NCBI RefSeq assembly: GCF_011764565.1
Contig: NZ_AP022871.1
Location: 5,704,320-5,768,319 of the forward strand
Direction of reading: 5' to 3'
Source of the DNA: Phytohabitans suffuscus
GTDB lineage: Bacteria > Actinomycetota > Actinomycetes > Mycobacteriales > Micromonosporaceae
Length of the DNA stretch: 64,000 nucleotides
In this document: piece by piece, positions 1 to 8,891 of the stretch
Position numbering within the stretch: the stretch's first letter is position 1
Layout of the letters: each line of letters begins with the position of its first letter
Translations under genes and position numbers: made by a program
The notes under the pieces: model-generated
The model's database searches: none
The model's input: the letters and a program-made list of their open reading frames with translations, nothing else
What the model was told of the DNA's origin: nothing

Positions 1-2
1 TC

Positions 3-188
3 TTCCAGCTGATTTCCAACGGGATCCTGACCGGCCGGGGGATCGTCCGGTACGACCCGGACGCGATCGTCGGGCTTCGCCTGGTTTACGCCCCGGTTGA
101 AGACCTGCTGTTCGGTTTCGCCCTCGTGCTCCTCACGCTCTCGGTGTGGACCTGGTGGGGGCGCCGTGACCGAAGCCTGCCCGAATAA
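3..188 (+). CDS. Lycopene cyclase domain protein, C-terminal fragment
   Basis: Only the last 61 codons lie in the window; the 5' part is cut off by the edge. The visible peptide carries PVEDLLFGF, the acidic P-x-E-[DE]-x-x-F signature of the small membrane subunits of heterodimeric carotenoid cyclases (CrtYc/CrtYd and CrtYe/CrtYf type), followed by a hydrophobic segment and a short charged tail ending WWGRRDRSLPE. Such subunits cyclise or elongate the ends of lycopene at the membrane. A minus-strand carotenoid operon (5.6-10.2 kb) and a prenyl diphosphate synthase (891-1976) nearby support the assignment. Which cyclase subclass it belongs to cannot be told from the fragment. Confidence 0.75.
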   Translation, partial: FQLISNGILTGRGIVRYDPDAIVGLRLVYAPVEDLLFGFALVLLTLSVWTWWGRRDRSLPE

Positions 189-350
189 GGTCTTCGTACC
201 CGGACGGCCCGCCCGGCCCGCCGCTGGACGGGGTTGCCCGCACGGGGCGCGGCGGGGACACTTCGCCAACAGGCGCGCGCGCCGGAGGGTCGGGGGGCCC
301 GCGATCCGGGCGTGGCGCGGGGGGAGCTGGCTCAGGAGGGGAGCCCGGTG

Positions 351-809
351 ATGACGGCGCGGCTTGCCGCGGTCCTGGGGAGTGAACGACCGCCGGGGAT
401 CTACCGCTGGCGGTCCCGGGCGCATCCGAGCGCCGTGCGCCGCGAGCTGGCCGCCGCCGGCTGGGCGGTGCACCCGCTCGACGGGCGCGGGCTGGGCGGG
501 CGGCTCGACTTCTTCGACCGCTGCGCGGAGGAGCTGGCGTTTCCCGGCTGGTTCGGGCGCGGCTGGGACACGTTCTCCGGCTGTCTCGGCGACCTGTCCT
601 GGCTGGCCGGCCAGGGACACGTGCTGCTGTGGGAGCAGTACGGCGGGCTGGCGCGGTCGGACCCCAGGGCGTGGCGGCAGGCGTACCAGGTCTTCGGCGA
701 GGCGATCGCGGTCCGGCGCGCGGCCGGCGTGCCGCCGCTGTACGTGCTGCTGCGCGGCGCCGGGCCGGTCGAGGAGCCGGACGGCGCCGGCCTGATCCCG
801 ACCCTCTGA
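351..809 (+). CDS. Barstar family protein
   Basis: A 152-residue protein. The middle segment FPGWFGRGWDTFSGCLGDL matches the barstar signature (FP-x-x-[FY]-G-x-N-W-D-x-x-x-D-C-L), with Gly replacing the usual Asn, and is preceded by a strand-helix DGRGLGGRLDFFDRCAEEL. Barstar proteins bind and inhibit barnase-type ribonucleases. The start is the ATG at 351, with AGGAGGG 11-17 bases upstream; an in-frame GTG lies at 348. No barnase-like gene is visible next to it, so the partner is elsewhere or the protein is a solitary immunity protein. The product class is fairly sure, the role is inferred. Confidence 0.75.
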   Translation: MTARLAAVLGSERPPGIYRWRSRAHPSAVRRELAAAGWAVHPLDGRGLGGRLDFFDRCAEELAFPGWFGRGWDTFSGCLGDLSWLAGQGHVLLWEQYGGLARSDPRAWRQAYQVFGEAIAVRRAAGVPPLYVLLRGAGPVEEPDGAGLIPTL

Positions 810-810
810 G

Positions 811-900
811 CGGGCCGGCGGTGAGCGGCGCTACTCCGAGCGGGGCGGCGGTGGGCGGCGTTACTCCGAGCGGGGCGGCGGTGGGCGGCGTTACTCCGAG
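811..900. repeat. Three tandem 30-bp units containing a stop codon
   Basis: Units at 811-840, 841-870 and 871-900; the last two are identical and the first differs at a few positions. Each ends with (T/C)TACTCCGAG. In the third unit TTACTCCGAG is the last codons and TAA stop of the minus-strand prenyl synthase, so its 3' end has been copied twice outward into the gap behind the barstar gene. Confidence 0.9.
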
Positions 901-1976
901 CGGGCCGTCGCGGCCACCGCCAGGTCGCCGAGCACGCCGCGGGCCTCGTCGTCGATCTCGGCGGCGGCGAGCGCCGCCAAGGCGATCGCGGTCAGCTCGG
1001 CGATGCGGGCCTCGGTGCGGTCGAGCGCGCCGGTGGACGTGATCACGTCGCGCAGCGCGGCCACGCCGGCCGGGTCGAGGGCCGGGTCGCCCAGCCGGGC
1101 CTCCAGCACCGCCCGCGCCGCGCCGCCGGCCGCTTCGAAGGCGGCGGCCACCAGGTAGGTCCGCTTGCCCTCGCGCAGGTCGTCGCCGGCCGGCTTGCCG
1201 GTCTGCGCCGGGTCGCCGAACACGCCGAGCACGTCGTCGCGGAGCTGGAACGCCTCGCCGAGCGGCAGCCCGTACGCCGACAGCCCGGTGTGGACGGCGG
1301 GCGGCGCGTCGGCCAGCGCGGCGCCGAGCAGCAGCGGACGCTCCACGGTGTACTTCGCCGACTTGTAGCGGGCGACCTTCCCGGCCAGCTCGACCGAGGT
1401 GTGCGCGGTGGCCTGGGCGAAGACGTCGAGGTACTGCCCGACGGTGACCTCGGTGCGCATCTCGTCGAAGACCGGCCGGGCGCGGGCCAGCGTCTGCGGC
1501 GGGAGGCCGCCGGCGTGCAGCAGCTCGTCGGACCAGACCAGGCACAGGTCGCCGAGCAGGATCGCGGCCGAGTCGCCGAACGTGTCCGGGTCGCCCCGCC
1601 ACCCCCGCGCGCGATGCCGCTCGGCGAAGCGCCGGTGCACCGCAGGCTCGCCCCGCCGGGTGTCCGAGCGGTCCATGAGGTCGTCGTGGATCAGCGCGCT
1701 GGCTTGCACGAACTCCAGCGCGGCGACGGTGGCGACCACCTGGTCGGAGTCGTCACCGCCGGCGGCGCGGTAGCCCCAGTAGGCGAACGCGGGACGCAGC
1801 CGCTTGCCGCCCCCGAGGACGAAGTCGTCGAGCGCGTCGGCGACCGGCAGCACAGCGTCGTCGACGGTCGCGAGCCAGTCGCGGCGCCGGGCAAGGAACT
1901 CGGCAAGCGCCTTGTCGACTCGGGTGCGCAGGTCGGCGCGGTCGACGGGCGACGATGAGGGGTCGTCTGCGGCCAC
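891..1976 (-). CDS. Polyprenyl (geranylgeranyl-type) diphosphate synthase
   Basis: A 361-residue class I trans-prenyltransferase that condenses isopentenyl diphosphate onto allylic diphosphates. Visible motifs are GGKRLRP (substrate binding), the first Asp-rich motif in IHDDLMD, the second in LRDDVLGVFGD, and a GKPAGDDLREGKRTYL segment. Length and motifs match actinobacterial IdsA/CrtE-type enzymes that make C15-C20 chains; with carotenoid genes nearby, geranylgeranyl diphosphate for carotenoids is the likely product, but chain length cannot be read reliably from sequence. The start is the GTG at 1976, only 9 bases after the stop of the upstream HTH gene, so the two are probably co-transcribed. 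Its 3' end is tandemly duplicated. Confidence 0.9.
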   Translation of the reverse strand: MAADDPSSSPVDRADLRTRVDKALAEFLARRRDWLATVDDAVLPVADALDDFVLGGGKRLRPAFAYWGYRAAGGDDSDQVVATVAALEFVQASALIHDDLMDRSDTRRGEPAVHRRFAERHRARGWRGDPDTFGDSAAILLGDLCLVWSDELLHAGGLPPQTLARARPVFDEMRTEVTVGQYLDVFAQATAHTSVELAGKVARYKSAKYTVERPLLLGAALADAPPAVHTGLSAYGLPLGEAFQLRDDVLGVFGDPAQTGKPAGDDLREGKRTYLVAAAFEAAGGAARAVLEARLGDPALDPAGVAALRDVITSTGALDRTEARIAELTAIALAALAAAEIDDEARGVLGDLAVAATARSE

Positions 1977-1985
1977 ATTACGACG

Positions 1986-3536
1986 CTAGTCGCTTCTGAT
2001 CTCCACCGCCTTCGGGGGCTCGGTCCGTGCAACTTCGGGCAGATAGGGACGGCTGGCGATGGCGAGCTCGGCGAAGCGCCGGGCCTCGGGCACGTCGCGG
2101 TGGGCGGCCAGCCTCGGGCGTACGCCGGCCACCTCGGCGGCCGCCCGCGCGGAGCCCGAGCGGACCGCGTCGAGCAGCGCGTCACCGGCCACCTCGCCGG
2201 CCCGCTCCACCTCGCCGAGGTCGAGACAGACCCGGGCCAGCCAGGCGCCGTACAGGGCGGCGGTGCGCGGCTGGCCGGTGCGGCCCACGGCGGCGGTCAG
2301 CAGTGGCTCGGCGCGCAGCGGGCGACCCAGCGCGGCCATGCAGCGGCCGGCCATCGCGGACAGCTCGGCCTCGTCCACCCAGTACAGCCAGGACGGGTCC
2401 TGTGCCGGGTCGCGGCGGGCGGCGACCTCGCCGGCCTGATCGAGCGCGTCGTGCGCGGCCCGCCGCTCACCGCACAGCGCCGCCGCGAACGCCACCCGGT
2501 GCAGCAGCAGCGCCCGCAGCGTGGCCGTCGCGGTGCGTCCCGCCCCGGCCACCCCGGTGCGGGCGAGCAGCAACGCGCCGCGCGAGTCGCCGTGGCCGGC
2601 GAGCAGGTGGCTGGCCGAGCCGAGCACGTGGGCCGCCAGCGGCCGGTCGCCGGCCTCGGCGGCCGCGGTGAGGGCGGTGCGGTAGGCGGCGAGCGCGCCG
2701 CGCGGGTCGCCCGCGTCGGCGGCCAGCCAGCCGGTGAGCTGGGCCGCCTCGGCCACCAGCCCGAGCAGCCGCCGGCTCGCCGCCGAACCCTCCGGCCGGC
2801 CGAGCACCGCGCCCAGCTCGCGGCCGGCGGGCCCGGCCAGGTCGATGCCGCCGACCACGTCGTCCTGCCGGCGCAGGACCGCGACGGTGGCGGCCAGCGC
2901 GTCGGGATCGGCCCCGCCGCTCCGCCGCCCGCCCGCCCGGCCGCCGGCGCCCCCGCGCGCCAGCCACCCGGCGAATGCGTCGAGGTGGGGTGGTACCGCC
3001 GCGCGCCGGTCGCGCGCCGGCGGCAGCCGGCCGCCGGCGGTGGCCCGGGTGCTCTCCGCCCGCGCGCCGGCCGGCTCCCGCGCCGTGGCGACCCGCTCGC
3101 GGGCCCCGGTGACACCGGCCGGCGTGGCCCGGGCCGAGGCGCGGCCGAGCGATCCGGCCGGGTCGGCGAGCCAGGCGTGGGCCAGGCGCAACAGGTCGGC
3201 CTGGCCCTCGACGGGCGCCGGCGCGGGTGTGGCCCGCCGGGCGGGGCCACGGCGGGCGGCCTCGGCCGCGACCGCCAGCTCGGCGCCCGGCACGTCGAGC
3301 ACGACCGCGAGCCAGCCCAGCCAGAAGTCGCCGGGAACCCGCTCGCCGCGCTCCCAGCGGCTGACCTCGTGCCGGCTCACGGTGTGCAGGCCGGCGGCCG
3401 CGGTGAGCTGCTCGGCGACGCGCAGCTGCGACCAGCCGCGCCCCAGCCGGAGCGCGGCCAACAGGGCGCCCAGTGAAGCGGGCGCGGTGGATGGCGGCAT
3501 GCCGCCCGGATCCTGGGCGATGCGTTCCTCGAACAC
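1986..3536 (-). CDS. XRE-type helix-turn-helix regulator with TPR-like C-terminus
   Basis: A 516-residue protein. Residues of about 20-85 form a Cro/CI HTH (GWSQLRVAEQLTAAAG, then VSRHEVSRWERGERVPG). A low-complexity Ala/Arg/Gly linker follows, then a long alpha-helical region of Ala-rich repeats resembling tetratricopeptide repeats (for example LAAYRTALTAAAEAGDRPLAAH). This layout is common in actinobacterial regulators of unknown ligand. The GTG at 3536 has AGGGGG about 12 bases upstream; an internal ATG at 3500 is an alternative start. It directly precedes the prenyl synthase gene. The target is unknown. Confidence 0.75.
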   Translation of the reverse strand: MFEERIAQDPGGMPPSTAPASLGALLAALRLGRGWSQLRVAEQLTAAAGLHTVSRHEVSRWERGERVPGDFWLGWLAVVLDVPGAELAVAAEAARRGPARRATPAPAPVEGQADLLRLAHAWLADPAGSLGRASARATPAGVTGARERVATAREPAGARAESTRATAGGRLPPARDRRAAVPPHLDAFAGWLARGGAGGRAGGRRSGGADPDALAATVAVLRRQDDVVGGIDLAGPAGRELGAVLGRPEGSAASRRLLGLVAEAAQLTGWLAADAGDPRGALAAYRTALTAAAEAGDRPLAAHVLGSASHLLAGHGDSRGALLLARTGVAGAGRTATATLRALLLHRVAFAAALCGERRAAHDALDQAGEVAARRDPAQDPSWLYWVDEAELSAMAGRCMAALGRPLRAEPLLTAAVGRTGQPRTAALYGAWLARVCLDLGEVERAGEVAGDALLDAVRSGSARAAAEVAGVRPRLAAHRDVPEARRFAELAIASRPYLPEVARTEPPKAVEIRSD

Positions 3537-3816
3537 AGCGATCTCAGTCCCCCTCGGGTGTCAACCTCCTGACGCACGTGCCGACCCCTCGGCCGCCCGG
3601 CAGCGCCCGACCCCCGGGCGCCGCCGGACGCCCCCGTAACCCCACGGGCGCCGCTCCCGGCCGGTGACTCTCGCGAAGGCGGGAGCGGGCACCCGTGCTG
3701 GGTTATCTCTTACCGCGCGGGTACGACGTTTTCTGGCGCGGAAGATCAGCCGACCGTCCCGGCGCAGGTCACCGCCACGCTCTGAGATGGCGCGACCGCG
3801 GCCCGGGCACACCCGA

Positions 3817-3831
3817 TACAGTCACGGGGTG
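3817..3831 (+). promoter_or_regulatory. Leaderless promoter of metF
   Basis: TACAGT (3817-3822) is a good -10 hexamer whose predicted transcript start falls on the GTG at 3829, so the metF mRNA is probably leaderless. The rest of the gap (3537-3828) holds no convincing gene; it must also contain the divergent promoter of the HTH gene. Confidence 0.6.
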
Positions 3832-4749
3832 GCACTCGGTCTCCCCTCCGTCCTTCCCGGTGGCTCGCAGCCGTCGATCGGCGACCTGATCGCCGGCCCG
3901 GTGCCGACGTTCTCGTTCGAGTTCTTCCCGCCGAAGACGGCCGAGGGGCAGCCCCTGCTGTGGCAGGCCATCCGCGAGCTGGAGCCGTTGCGCCCCTCGT
4001 TCGTCTCGATCACCTACGGGGCGGGCGGCACGACCCGCGACACCACCGTGGCCGTGACCGAGCGGGTCGCCACCGAGACCACGCTGCTGCCGATGGCCCA
4101 CCTCACCGCGGTCAACCACTCGGTCGCCGAGCTGCGCCACGTGATCGGCCGGCTGGCCGGCGTCGGCGTGCGTAACGTGCTCGCCGTGCGCGGCGACCCG
4201 CCGGGCAACCCGATGGGCGAGTGGGTGCGGCACCCCGACGGCGTCATGTACGCGGCCGACCTGGTGCGGCTCCTGAAGGAGTCCGGCGACTTCTGCGTCG
4301 GCGTGGCCGCGTTTCCGTACAAGCACCCCCGCTCCGGCGACATCGCCGCCGACACCGCCCGGTTCGTCGAGAAGTGCCGGGCCGGCGCCGACTTCGCGAT
4401 CACCCAGATGTTCTTCGACGCGGACGACTACCTGCGCCTGCGCGACCGGGTGGCGGCCGCCGGCTGCGACACCCCGATCGTGCCCGGCGTGATGCCGGTC
4501 ACCCGGATGGCCACGATCGAGCGGTCGGAGCAGCTCTCCGGAGCGCCGTTCCCGCCCGCGCTGCTGGAGCGGTTCGAGCGGGTCGCTGGCGACGCCGAGG
4601 CGGTGCGCCGGCTCGGCGTCGAGCAGTGCAGCGAGATGTGCGCGCGGCTGCTCGACGAGGGCGTGCCGGGCATCCACTTCATCACGCTCAACCGCTCGAC
4701 GGCGACCCGCGAGGTGTGGCAGAACCTCCCCGCCGGCGCCCGCGTCTGA
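3829..4749 (+). CDS. metF: Methylenetetrahydrofolate reductase
   Basis: A 306-residue flavoprotein that reduces 5,10-methylenetetrahydrofolate to 5-methyltetrahydrofolate for methionine synthesis. Motifs: FSFEFFPPK near the N-terminus, ITYGAGGTTRDTT, VLAVRGDPP and FAITQMFFD. The length matches bacterial MetF. The reading frame stays open upstream to 3664, but the conserved N-terminus and the leaderless -10 at 3817-3822 favour the GTG at 3829. It stands alone and is followed after 27 bases by a CDP-alcohol phosphatidyltransferase gene. Confidence 0.92.
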   Translation: MALGLPSVLPGGSQPSIGDLIAGPVPTFSFEFFPPKTAEGQPLLWQAIRELEPLRPSFVSITYGAGGTTRDTTVAVTERVATETTLLPMAHLTAVNHSVAELRHVIGRLAGVGVRNVLAVRGDPPGNPMGEWVRHPDGVMYAADLVRLLKESGDFCVGVAAFPYKHPRSGDIAADTARFVEKCRAGADFAITQMFFDADDYLRLRDRVAAAGCDTPIVPGVMPVTRMATIERSEQLSGAPFPPALLERFERVAGDAEAVRRLGVEQCSEMCARLLDEGVPGIHFITLNRSTATREVWQNLPAGARV

Positions 4750-4776
4750 TCGGCCCGCCAAGCGGTTGATCCAAAA

Positions 4777-5445
4777 GTGGGACGGGGCCGGCTGAGCTGG
4801 AACGAGTACGCGGTCGGGTGGGCCCGGCTGCACGGTGGCTTCGATCCGCGCAAGGCCGGCCCGCTGGTACGCGGCTGGCTGCGCGTGTCGTACGTGATCG
4901 GCTCGGGTCTGGCCCGCATCGGCATCCCGCCGTCCGGCGTCACGCTCGGCGGGCTCGTGCTGTGCGTGTCGGTGCCGCTGCTGGCCGACCGCCCCGCCCT
5001 GGCCGCCGTCTTCGTGCTGCTGGCCGCGATGGCCGACAGCGCCGACGGCGCCACCGCGGTCGTCTCCGGACGCGCCACCCGGCTCGGCTACCTGTACGAC
5101 TCCCTCGCCGACCGGCTGGGCGAGGCGGCCTGGCTGGTCGCCTTCTGGCTGGTGGGGGCGCCGGGCCTGCTGGTGGTGATCGCCGGTGGGCTGTCCTGGC
5201 TGCACGAGTACGTCCGCGCCCGGGTCACCGCCGCCGGCATGCACGACATCGGCGTGGTCACCGTCGGCGAGCGGCCCACCCGGGTCTCGGTGGCCTTCGT
5301 GGGGCTGCTGCTCGCCGGTGCGGCCGAGCTGGTCCAGGACGACCTCCCGGCCGGCACGATCACCGTGGTGACCGCAGTGTGGGTCCTGCTCGCCCTGGTC
5401 GCCCTCCTCCAGCTCCTGGCCGCCTTCCACCGCGCCCTGCGCTGA
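4777..5445 (+). CDS. CDP-alcohol phosphatidyltransferase family protein
   Basis: A 222-residue integral membrane protein. The family motif D-G-x2-A-R-x8-G-x3-D-x3-D is present as DGATAV(x8)GYLYDSLAD at about residues 90-112, with Val in place of the usual Arg. Flanking hydrophobic segments predict five to six membrane helices. Family members transfer a phosphatidyl or similar group from a CDP-alcohol to an acceptor alcohol in the membrane. The substrate is unknown. The GTG at 4777 starts 27 bases after metF, so read-through from metF is likely. Confidence 0.8.
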   Translation: MGRGRLSWNEYAVGWARLHGGFDPRKAGPLVRGWLRVSYVIGSGLARIGIPPSGVTLGGLVLCVSVPLLADRPALAAVFVLLAAMADSADGATAVVSGRATRLGYLYDSLADRLGEAAWLVAFWLVGAPGLLVVIAGGLSWLHEYVRARVTAAGMHDIGVVTVGERPTRVSVAFVGLLLAGAAELVQDDLPAGTITVVTAVWVLLALVALLQLLAAFHRALR

Positions 5446-5549
5446 GCGCCGCGCCCCTGCGCTGAGCGCCGCGCTCTCCGTTGACCGCGCGCGCCCTGCG
5501 CTGACCGACCGCTCTGCGCTGAGCGCCGCGCTCTGCGCCTGACCGCCGT
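5431..5549. repeat. Degenerate tandem repeat spanning a stop codon
   Basis: Five to six imperfect copies of about 20 bases, core CTGCGCTGAGCGCCGCG. The first copy contains the last codons and TGA stop of the CDP-alcohol phosphatidyltransferase; the others fill the gap to the convergent desaturase gene. Same style as 811-900 and 47368-47430. Confidence 0.75.
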
Positions 5550-5556
5550 GCCGAGG

Positions 5557-6971
5557 TCAGGCGGGGCCGATCTCGGCGGCGACGATCTCGGCGCTCAGGG
5601 CCACCATGGGGAGGCCGCCGCCGGGGTGGACCGAGCCGCCGACCAGGAACATGCCCCTGACCGGGCCGCGGTTCGCCGGGCGCACCAGCGAGCCGGCCGT
5701 ACCGTAGATCGGGTTGCCGGGCGGCAGCACCTCGCGAAACACGAGGCGGTCGCGCACCCGGACGCCCCGGCGCTCCAGCACGTCCAGGATCCGGTCCGCG
5801 TACGCGTCCGCCAGCCCCGGCCGGCGCCAGTCGACCGCGTCCGGCGCCGTGCCCTGCCGGGCGGCGTTGACCAGCACGAACCACGCCTCGTGGCCGGGCG
5901 GCCGGACCAGCGCGTCGGCGGCGACCGTCACGTACACGGTCGGGTCGGGAGCCGGGCGGGCGCGCACGCCACGGCCTGGGTCGCCGAAGACCGCGTCGAA
6001 CTCGGCGTCGTAGTCGTCCGGGAAGTACACGTTGTGGTGGTGGAGGCCCGACTCGCCGCGGACCCCGAGCAGCAGTACGAAGCCGGAGAGGCTGCGGTCG
6101 GCCAGCCGGGCCAGCCGGCGCGGTGTGGGGAGCAGGTCGCGGTAGACGTCGCCCGCGTCCACATCGGTCACCACGACGTCGGCGGGGACGCGTTCGGCGC
6201 CGGCGCGTACCCCGTGGACCCGGCCGCCCGCCGCGTCGACGGCGGTGACCGCCGTCCCGGTGCGGACGACCACGCCGAGGTCCAGGCAGCGGGACAGCAG
6301 CGCGTCGGCGAGCGTGGCCAGGCCGCCGGGCAGGTACCAGCCGCCGTGGGCCAGCTCCGCGTACGCCGCCGCGAGCAGCGCGGCGGGCGCCCGGCGGGGG
6401 TCGGCGCCGGCGTACGTCGCGTACCGGTCCACGAACATCCGCAGCCGCGGGTCGCGGACCCCACCCCGCGCAGCGTCTGCCCGGGTCGGATCGCCCACAG
6501 GTCGGGCATCCGCCACAGCTGCCGGGCCGGCGAGAGCGAGGTGCGCAGCACGTGCCGCCAGGAGGTGTCCCAGATCCGCCCGGCCCGCCGCCACAGCGCC
6601 GTCCACTCCGCCGCCGCGGCCGGGCCGAGCGCCGCGCCGATCCGCCCGGCGAAGGCGTCCGGGTCGCGGCAGGAGTCGAGCACCGTGCCGTCCGGGAAGC
6701 GGTGCCGCACGATCGGGTCCAGCGGCACCGGCGCGACAGCCTTCGACGCGCCGAGCAGTTTGCGGGGGTCCGGTAGAAGGTCGCCGAAGACCTCGGGCAG
6801 CGTCAGCAGGCTCGGGCCGGTGTCGAAGACGAAGCCGTCCCGCGCGTACCTGGCCAGCTTGCCGCCCACCGCCGCGGACCGCTCCAGCACCGTCACCTCG
6901 TGCCCGGCGGCGGCCAGCCGCACCGCGGCGGTGAGCCCGCCGACGCCCGCGCCCACGACGACCACGTTCAC
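5557..6971 (-). CDS. CrtI/CrtD-type carotenoid desaturase (one-base frameshift)
   Basis: FAD-dependent carotenoid desaturase of about 470 residues. The N-terminus has the Rossmann dinucleotide motif VVGAGVGGLTAAVRLAAAG and FDTGPSLLTLP; the C-terminus has MFLVGGSVHPGGGLPM, the family's FAD-binding end. The two halves lie in different frames and meet at the C run 6459-6467 (plus strand), where TLRGVG must continue into RDPRLRMFVDRY; one base appears to be missing. I regard this as a probable sequencing error. The GTG start (6971) overlaps the TGA of the upstream glycosyltransferase as GTGA. With CruF and a glycosyltransferase in the same operon, a CrtD-like 3,4-desaturase is as likely as phytoene desaturase. 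Confidence 0.85.
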
Positions 6972-8071
6972 GGCACCCTCCGCCCGCGCCACACCAGCCG
7001 GCCCCGCCGCCGCTCGCGGTAGGAGCGCACCACCAGCCAGGCGAACAACACGATCGAGACCGGGTGGGCCACCGCGTCGGGCCAGGCCCGACCCCCGGTC
7101 GCCCGGGCCGCCACCACCCGCCCCAGAACCCCCGTCAGGTACGCGCAGAGCCCGGCCGCCGGCATGACCGTGGCCAGGAGCGGCGGTGCGGCGTACAGGA
7201 GCAGGAGCAGGACCACGACGGCGGCCGCGCCGGCGGGCGAGCCGAACGCCGCCCACAGCGACTTGGTGTATCCGGACACCAGCTCGCCCCACGAACCGTA
7301 CATGCGGCAGGTGGCCAGCGCGGACCCGTCGGCGAGCGCGATCCGCCCGCCGGACCGCTTGACCGCGCGGGCCAGCGCCACGTCCTCCAGCACCTCGCCG
7401 CGCACGCCCGCGTGGCCGCCGGCCCGGTCGTAGCCGGCCCGGTCCACGACCAGGAACTGCCCGCCCGCCGCGGCCAGCGAGGGGCGCGGCGAGCGTTCCA
7501 TCGCGCGCAGCGGCAGGAACGTCAGCCACGACCACTGCAGCAGCGGCTGCACCAGCCGCTCGCCCGCCGTGCGGGCCACGATCCTCGGGTACGGGCAGAG
7601 CAGGTCCACTCCGGACGCCCGCAGCTCGCCGACGGCGGCCGCCACGGCGTGCGGGGCGAGGACCACGTCGGCGTCCACGAATACGAGCGCGGTGGCGCGC
7701 GGCGCGAGGGCGGCGAGCTGGTGGCAGGCGTGCGGCTTGCCGAGCCAGCCCGGCGGCGGGGGAGCGCCCGCCTCGACGCGGAGCCCGTACGAGCGGACCA
7801 GGTCGGCGGTGCCGTCCGTGGACCCGTCGTCCAGCGCGATCACCTCCAGCCGGGGCACGCCCTCCTGCGCGGCCAGCGCCCGCAGGCACGGCCCGACCCG
7901 GCCGGCCTCGTCGCGCAGCGGCAGGAGGACGGCCACATGCTCGTCCACTGTGGAGGTCATGGTGGGGCGGCGGAGCAGCCGCGCGTTGAACACGGCGTGT
8001 CCGGTGAGCGCGGCGACCGCGGCCACGAGCAGCCAGCCCGCGCCGGCTCCCGCCGCGGCCACCCAGCTCAC
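6968..8071 (-). CDS. Family 2 glycosyltransferase of the carotenoid operon
   Basis: A 367-residue membrane-attached GT-A enzyme. An N-terminal hydrophobic helix is followed by VAVLLPLRDEAGRV, ALDDGSTDGT, the metal-binding FVDADVV and the acceptor-side GEVLEDVALAR; two to three hydrophobic helices close the protein. The architecture resembles carotenoid glycosyltransferases such as CruC/CrtX-type proteins, which add sugar to a hydroxylated carotenoid end. The GTG start at 8071 overlaps the TGA of the CruF gene (GTGA), and its own stop overlaps the next start, so all are translationally coupled. Confidence 0.8.
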   Translation of the reverse strand: MSWVAAAGAGAGWLLVAAVAALTGHAVFNARLLRRPTMTSTVDEHVAVLLPLRDEAGRVGPCLRALAAQEGVPRLEVIALDDGSTDGTADLVRSYGLRVEAGAPPPPGWLGKPHACHQLAALAPRATALVFVDADVVLAPHAVAAAVGELRASGVDLLCPYPRIVARTAGERLVQPLLQWSWLTFLPLRAMERSPRPSLAAAGGQFLVVDRAGYDRAGGHAGVRGEVLEDVALARAVKRSGGRIALADGSALATCRMYGSWGELVSGYTKSLWAAFGSPAGAAAVVVLLLLLYAAPPLLATVMPAAGLCAYLTGVLGRVVAARATGGRAWPDAVAHPVSIVLFAWLVVRSYRERRRGRLVWRGRRVP

Positions 8072-8886
8072 GGCGGCTCCTGCCGCAGCGACCAGGCCAG
8101 CGGGGCGGCGAGCAGGCCCATGCCGAACGCGCCCCACAGCGCCGAGCCCAGGCCGGGCAGGTCCAGGAAGACCGCGTGGGCCACGACGCTGGCGGCGTAC
8201 GTCCACAGGTAGAGCGCGTACATCGGGGCGTCGTCCGGTCCCGGCCCGGTCGCGGCGGACCGGATGAGCAGCGCCATCAGCAGCGCGACCGCGAGCCAGC
8301 CGAGGTAGTTGCCGGCCGGCACGCCGGGGACGCCGGGCAGGGCGGGGTGCGGGTCGCGCCAGGTCCAGTACCCCTCGGCGACCATCTGCGGGTCGAGGAA
8401 GAGGTCCCAGGCGGCCAGCCCGAGCGCGGCGAGCACCACCCGGCCCGGCCGGGAGCGGGTGACCCGTACCGCGGCCAGCCAGGCCGGCCAGGCCATCCAG
8501 GTCCAGGCCAGCGGCACGACCCAGGCCACGCCGGCCAGCCGGGGGCCGAGGTCGCCGGAGTAGGTGTACGCGCCGAACGGGAAGCCGGTCGCCACGCCGA
8601 GCGCCTCGACCGCGAAGCCGCCGCCGGTGGTCACCACGACGAGCAGCGTGGCCGCGCGGGGGCCGCGGGTGAGCAGCGCGTGGCTCACCGAGGCCGTGTA
8701 CCCGAGCACGACCGTGGCCACGGTGACCGCCGCGCGGGCGCCGCCGCCGGTGAGCGGGTAGCTGATCTGGACGAGGACGAGCCCGCCCAGCAGGGCCCAG
8801 GGCAGATGCCTGCTCAGGGCCGGGTCGCCGGACCGCCGCCCCGCTTCGCCACGCTGGCGGTCCGACGCGCGGTCACGGGGTCGCAC
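8068..8886 (-). CDS. cruF: CruF-type carotenoid biosynthesis protein (carotenoid hydratase)
   Basis: A 272-residue protein with about seven membrane segments. Segments such as GFPFGAYTYSGDLGPRLAGV, WDLFLDPQMVAEGYWTW and GVPAGNYLGWL are characteristic of the CruF/DUF422 family, whose studied members hydrate the psi-end double bond of gamma- or acyclic carotenoids (1',2'-hydratase). A hydroxyl at this position is what the neighbouring glycosyltransferase would need. The GTG start lies 5 bases after the GNAT stop. Confidence 0.85.
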   Translation of the reverse strand: MRPRDRASDRQRGEAGRRSGDPALSRHLPWALLGGLVLVQISYPLTGGGARAAVTVATVVLGYTASVSHALLTRGPRAATLLVVVTTGGGFAVEALGVATGFPFGAYTYSGDLGPRLAGVAWVVPLAWTWMAWPAWLAAVRVTRSRPGRVVLAALGLAAWDLFLDPQMVAEGYWTWRDPHPALPGVPGVPAGNYLGWLAVALLMALLIRSAATGPGPDDAPMYALYLWTYAASVVAHAVFLDLPGLGSALWGAFGMGLLAAPLAWSLRQEPP

Positions 8887-8891
8887 GGGGG

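Noticed and set aside
811..900. Possible CRISPR-like array
   Set aside because: Units are directly tandem with no spacers and include a coding stop.
3561..3812. Minus-strand open frame in the metF gap
   Set aside because: Arg/Gly-rich composition typical of chance frames in GC-rich DNA.
3769..5430. Long antisense open frames over metF and similar genes
   Set aside because: They mirror the third-position GC bias of the real genes and have low-complexity His/Gly/Arg composition.
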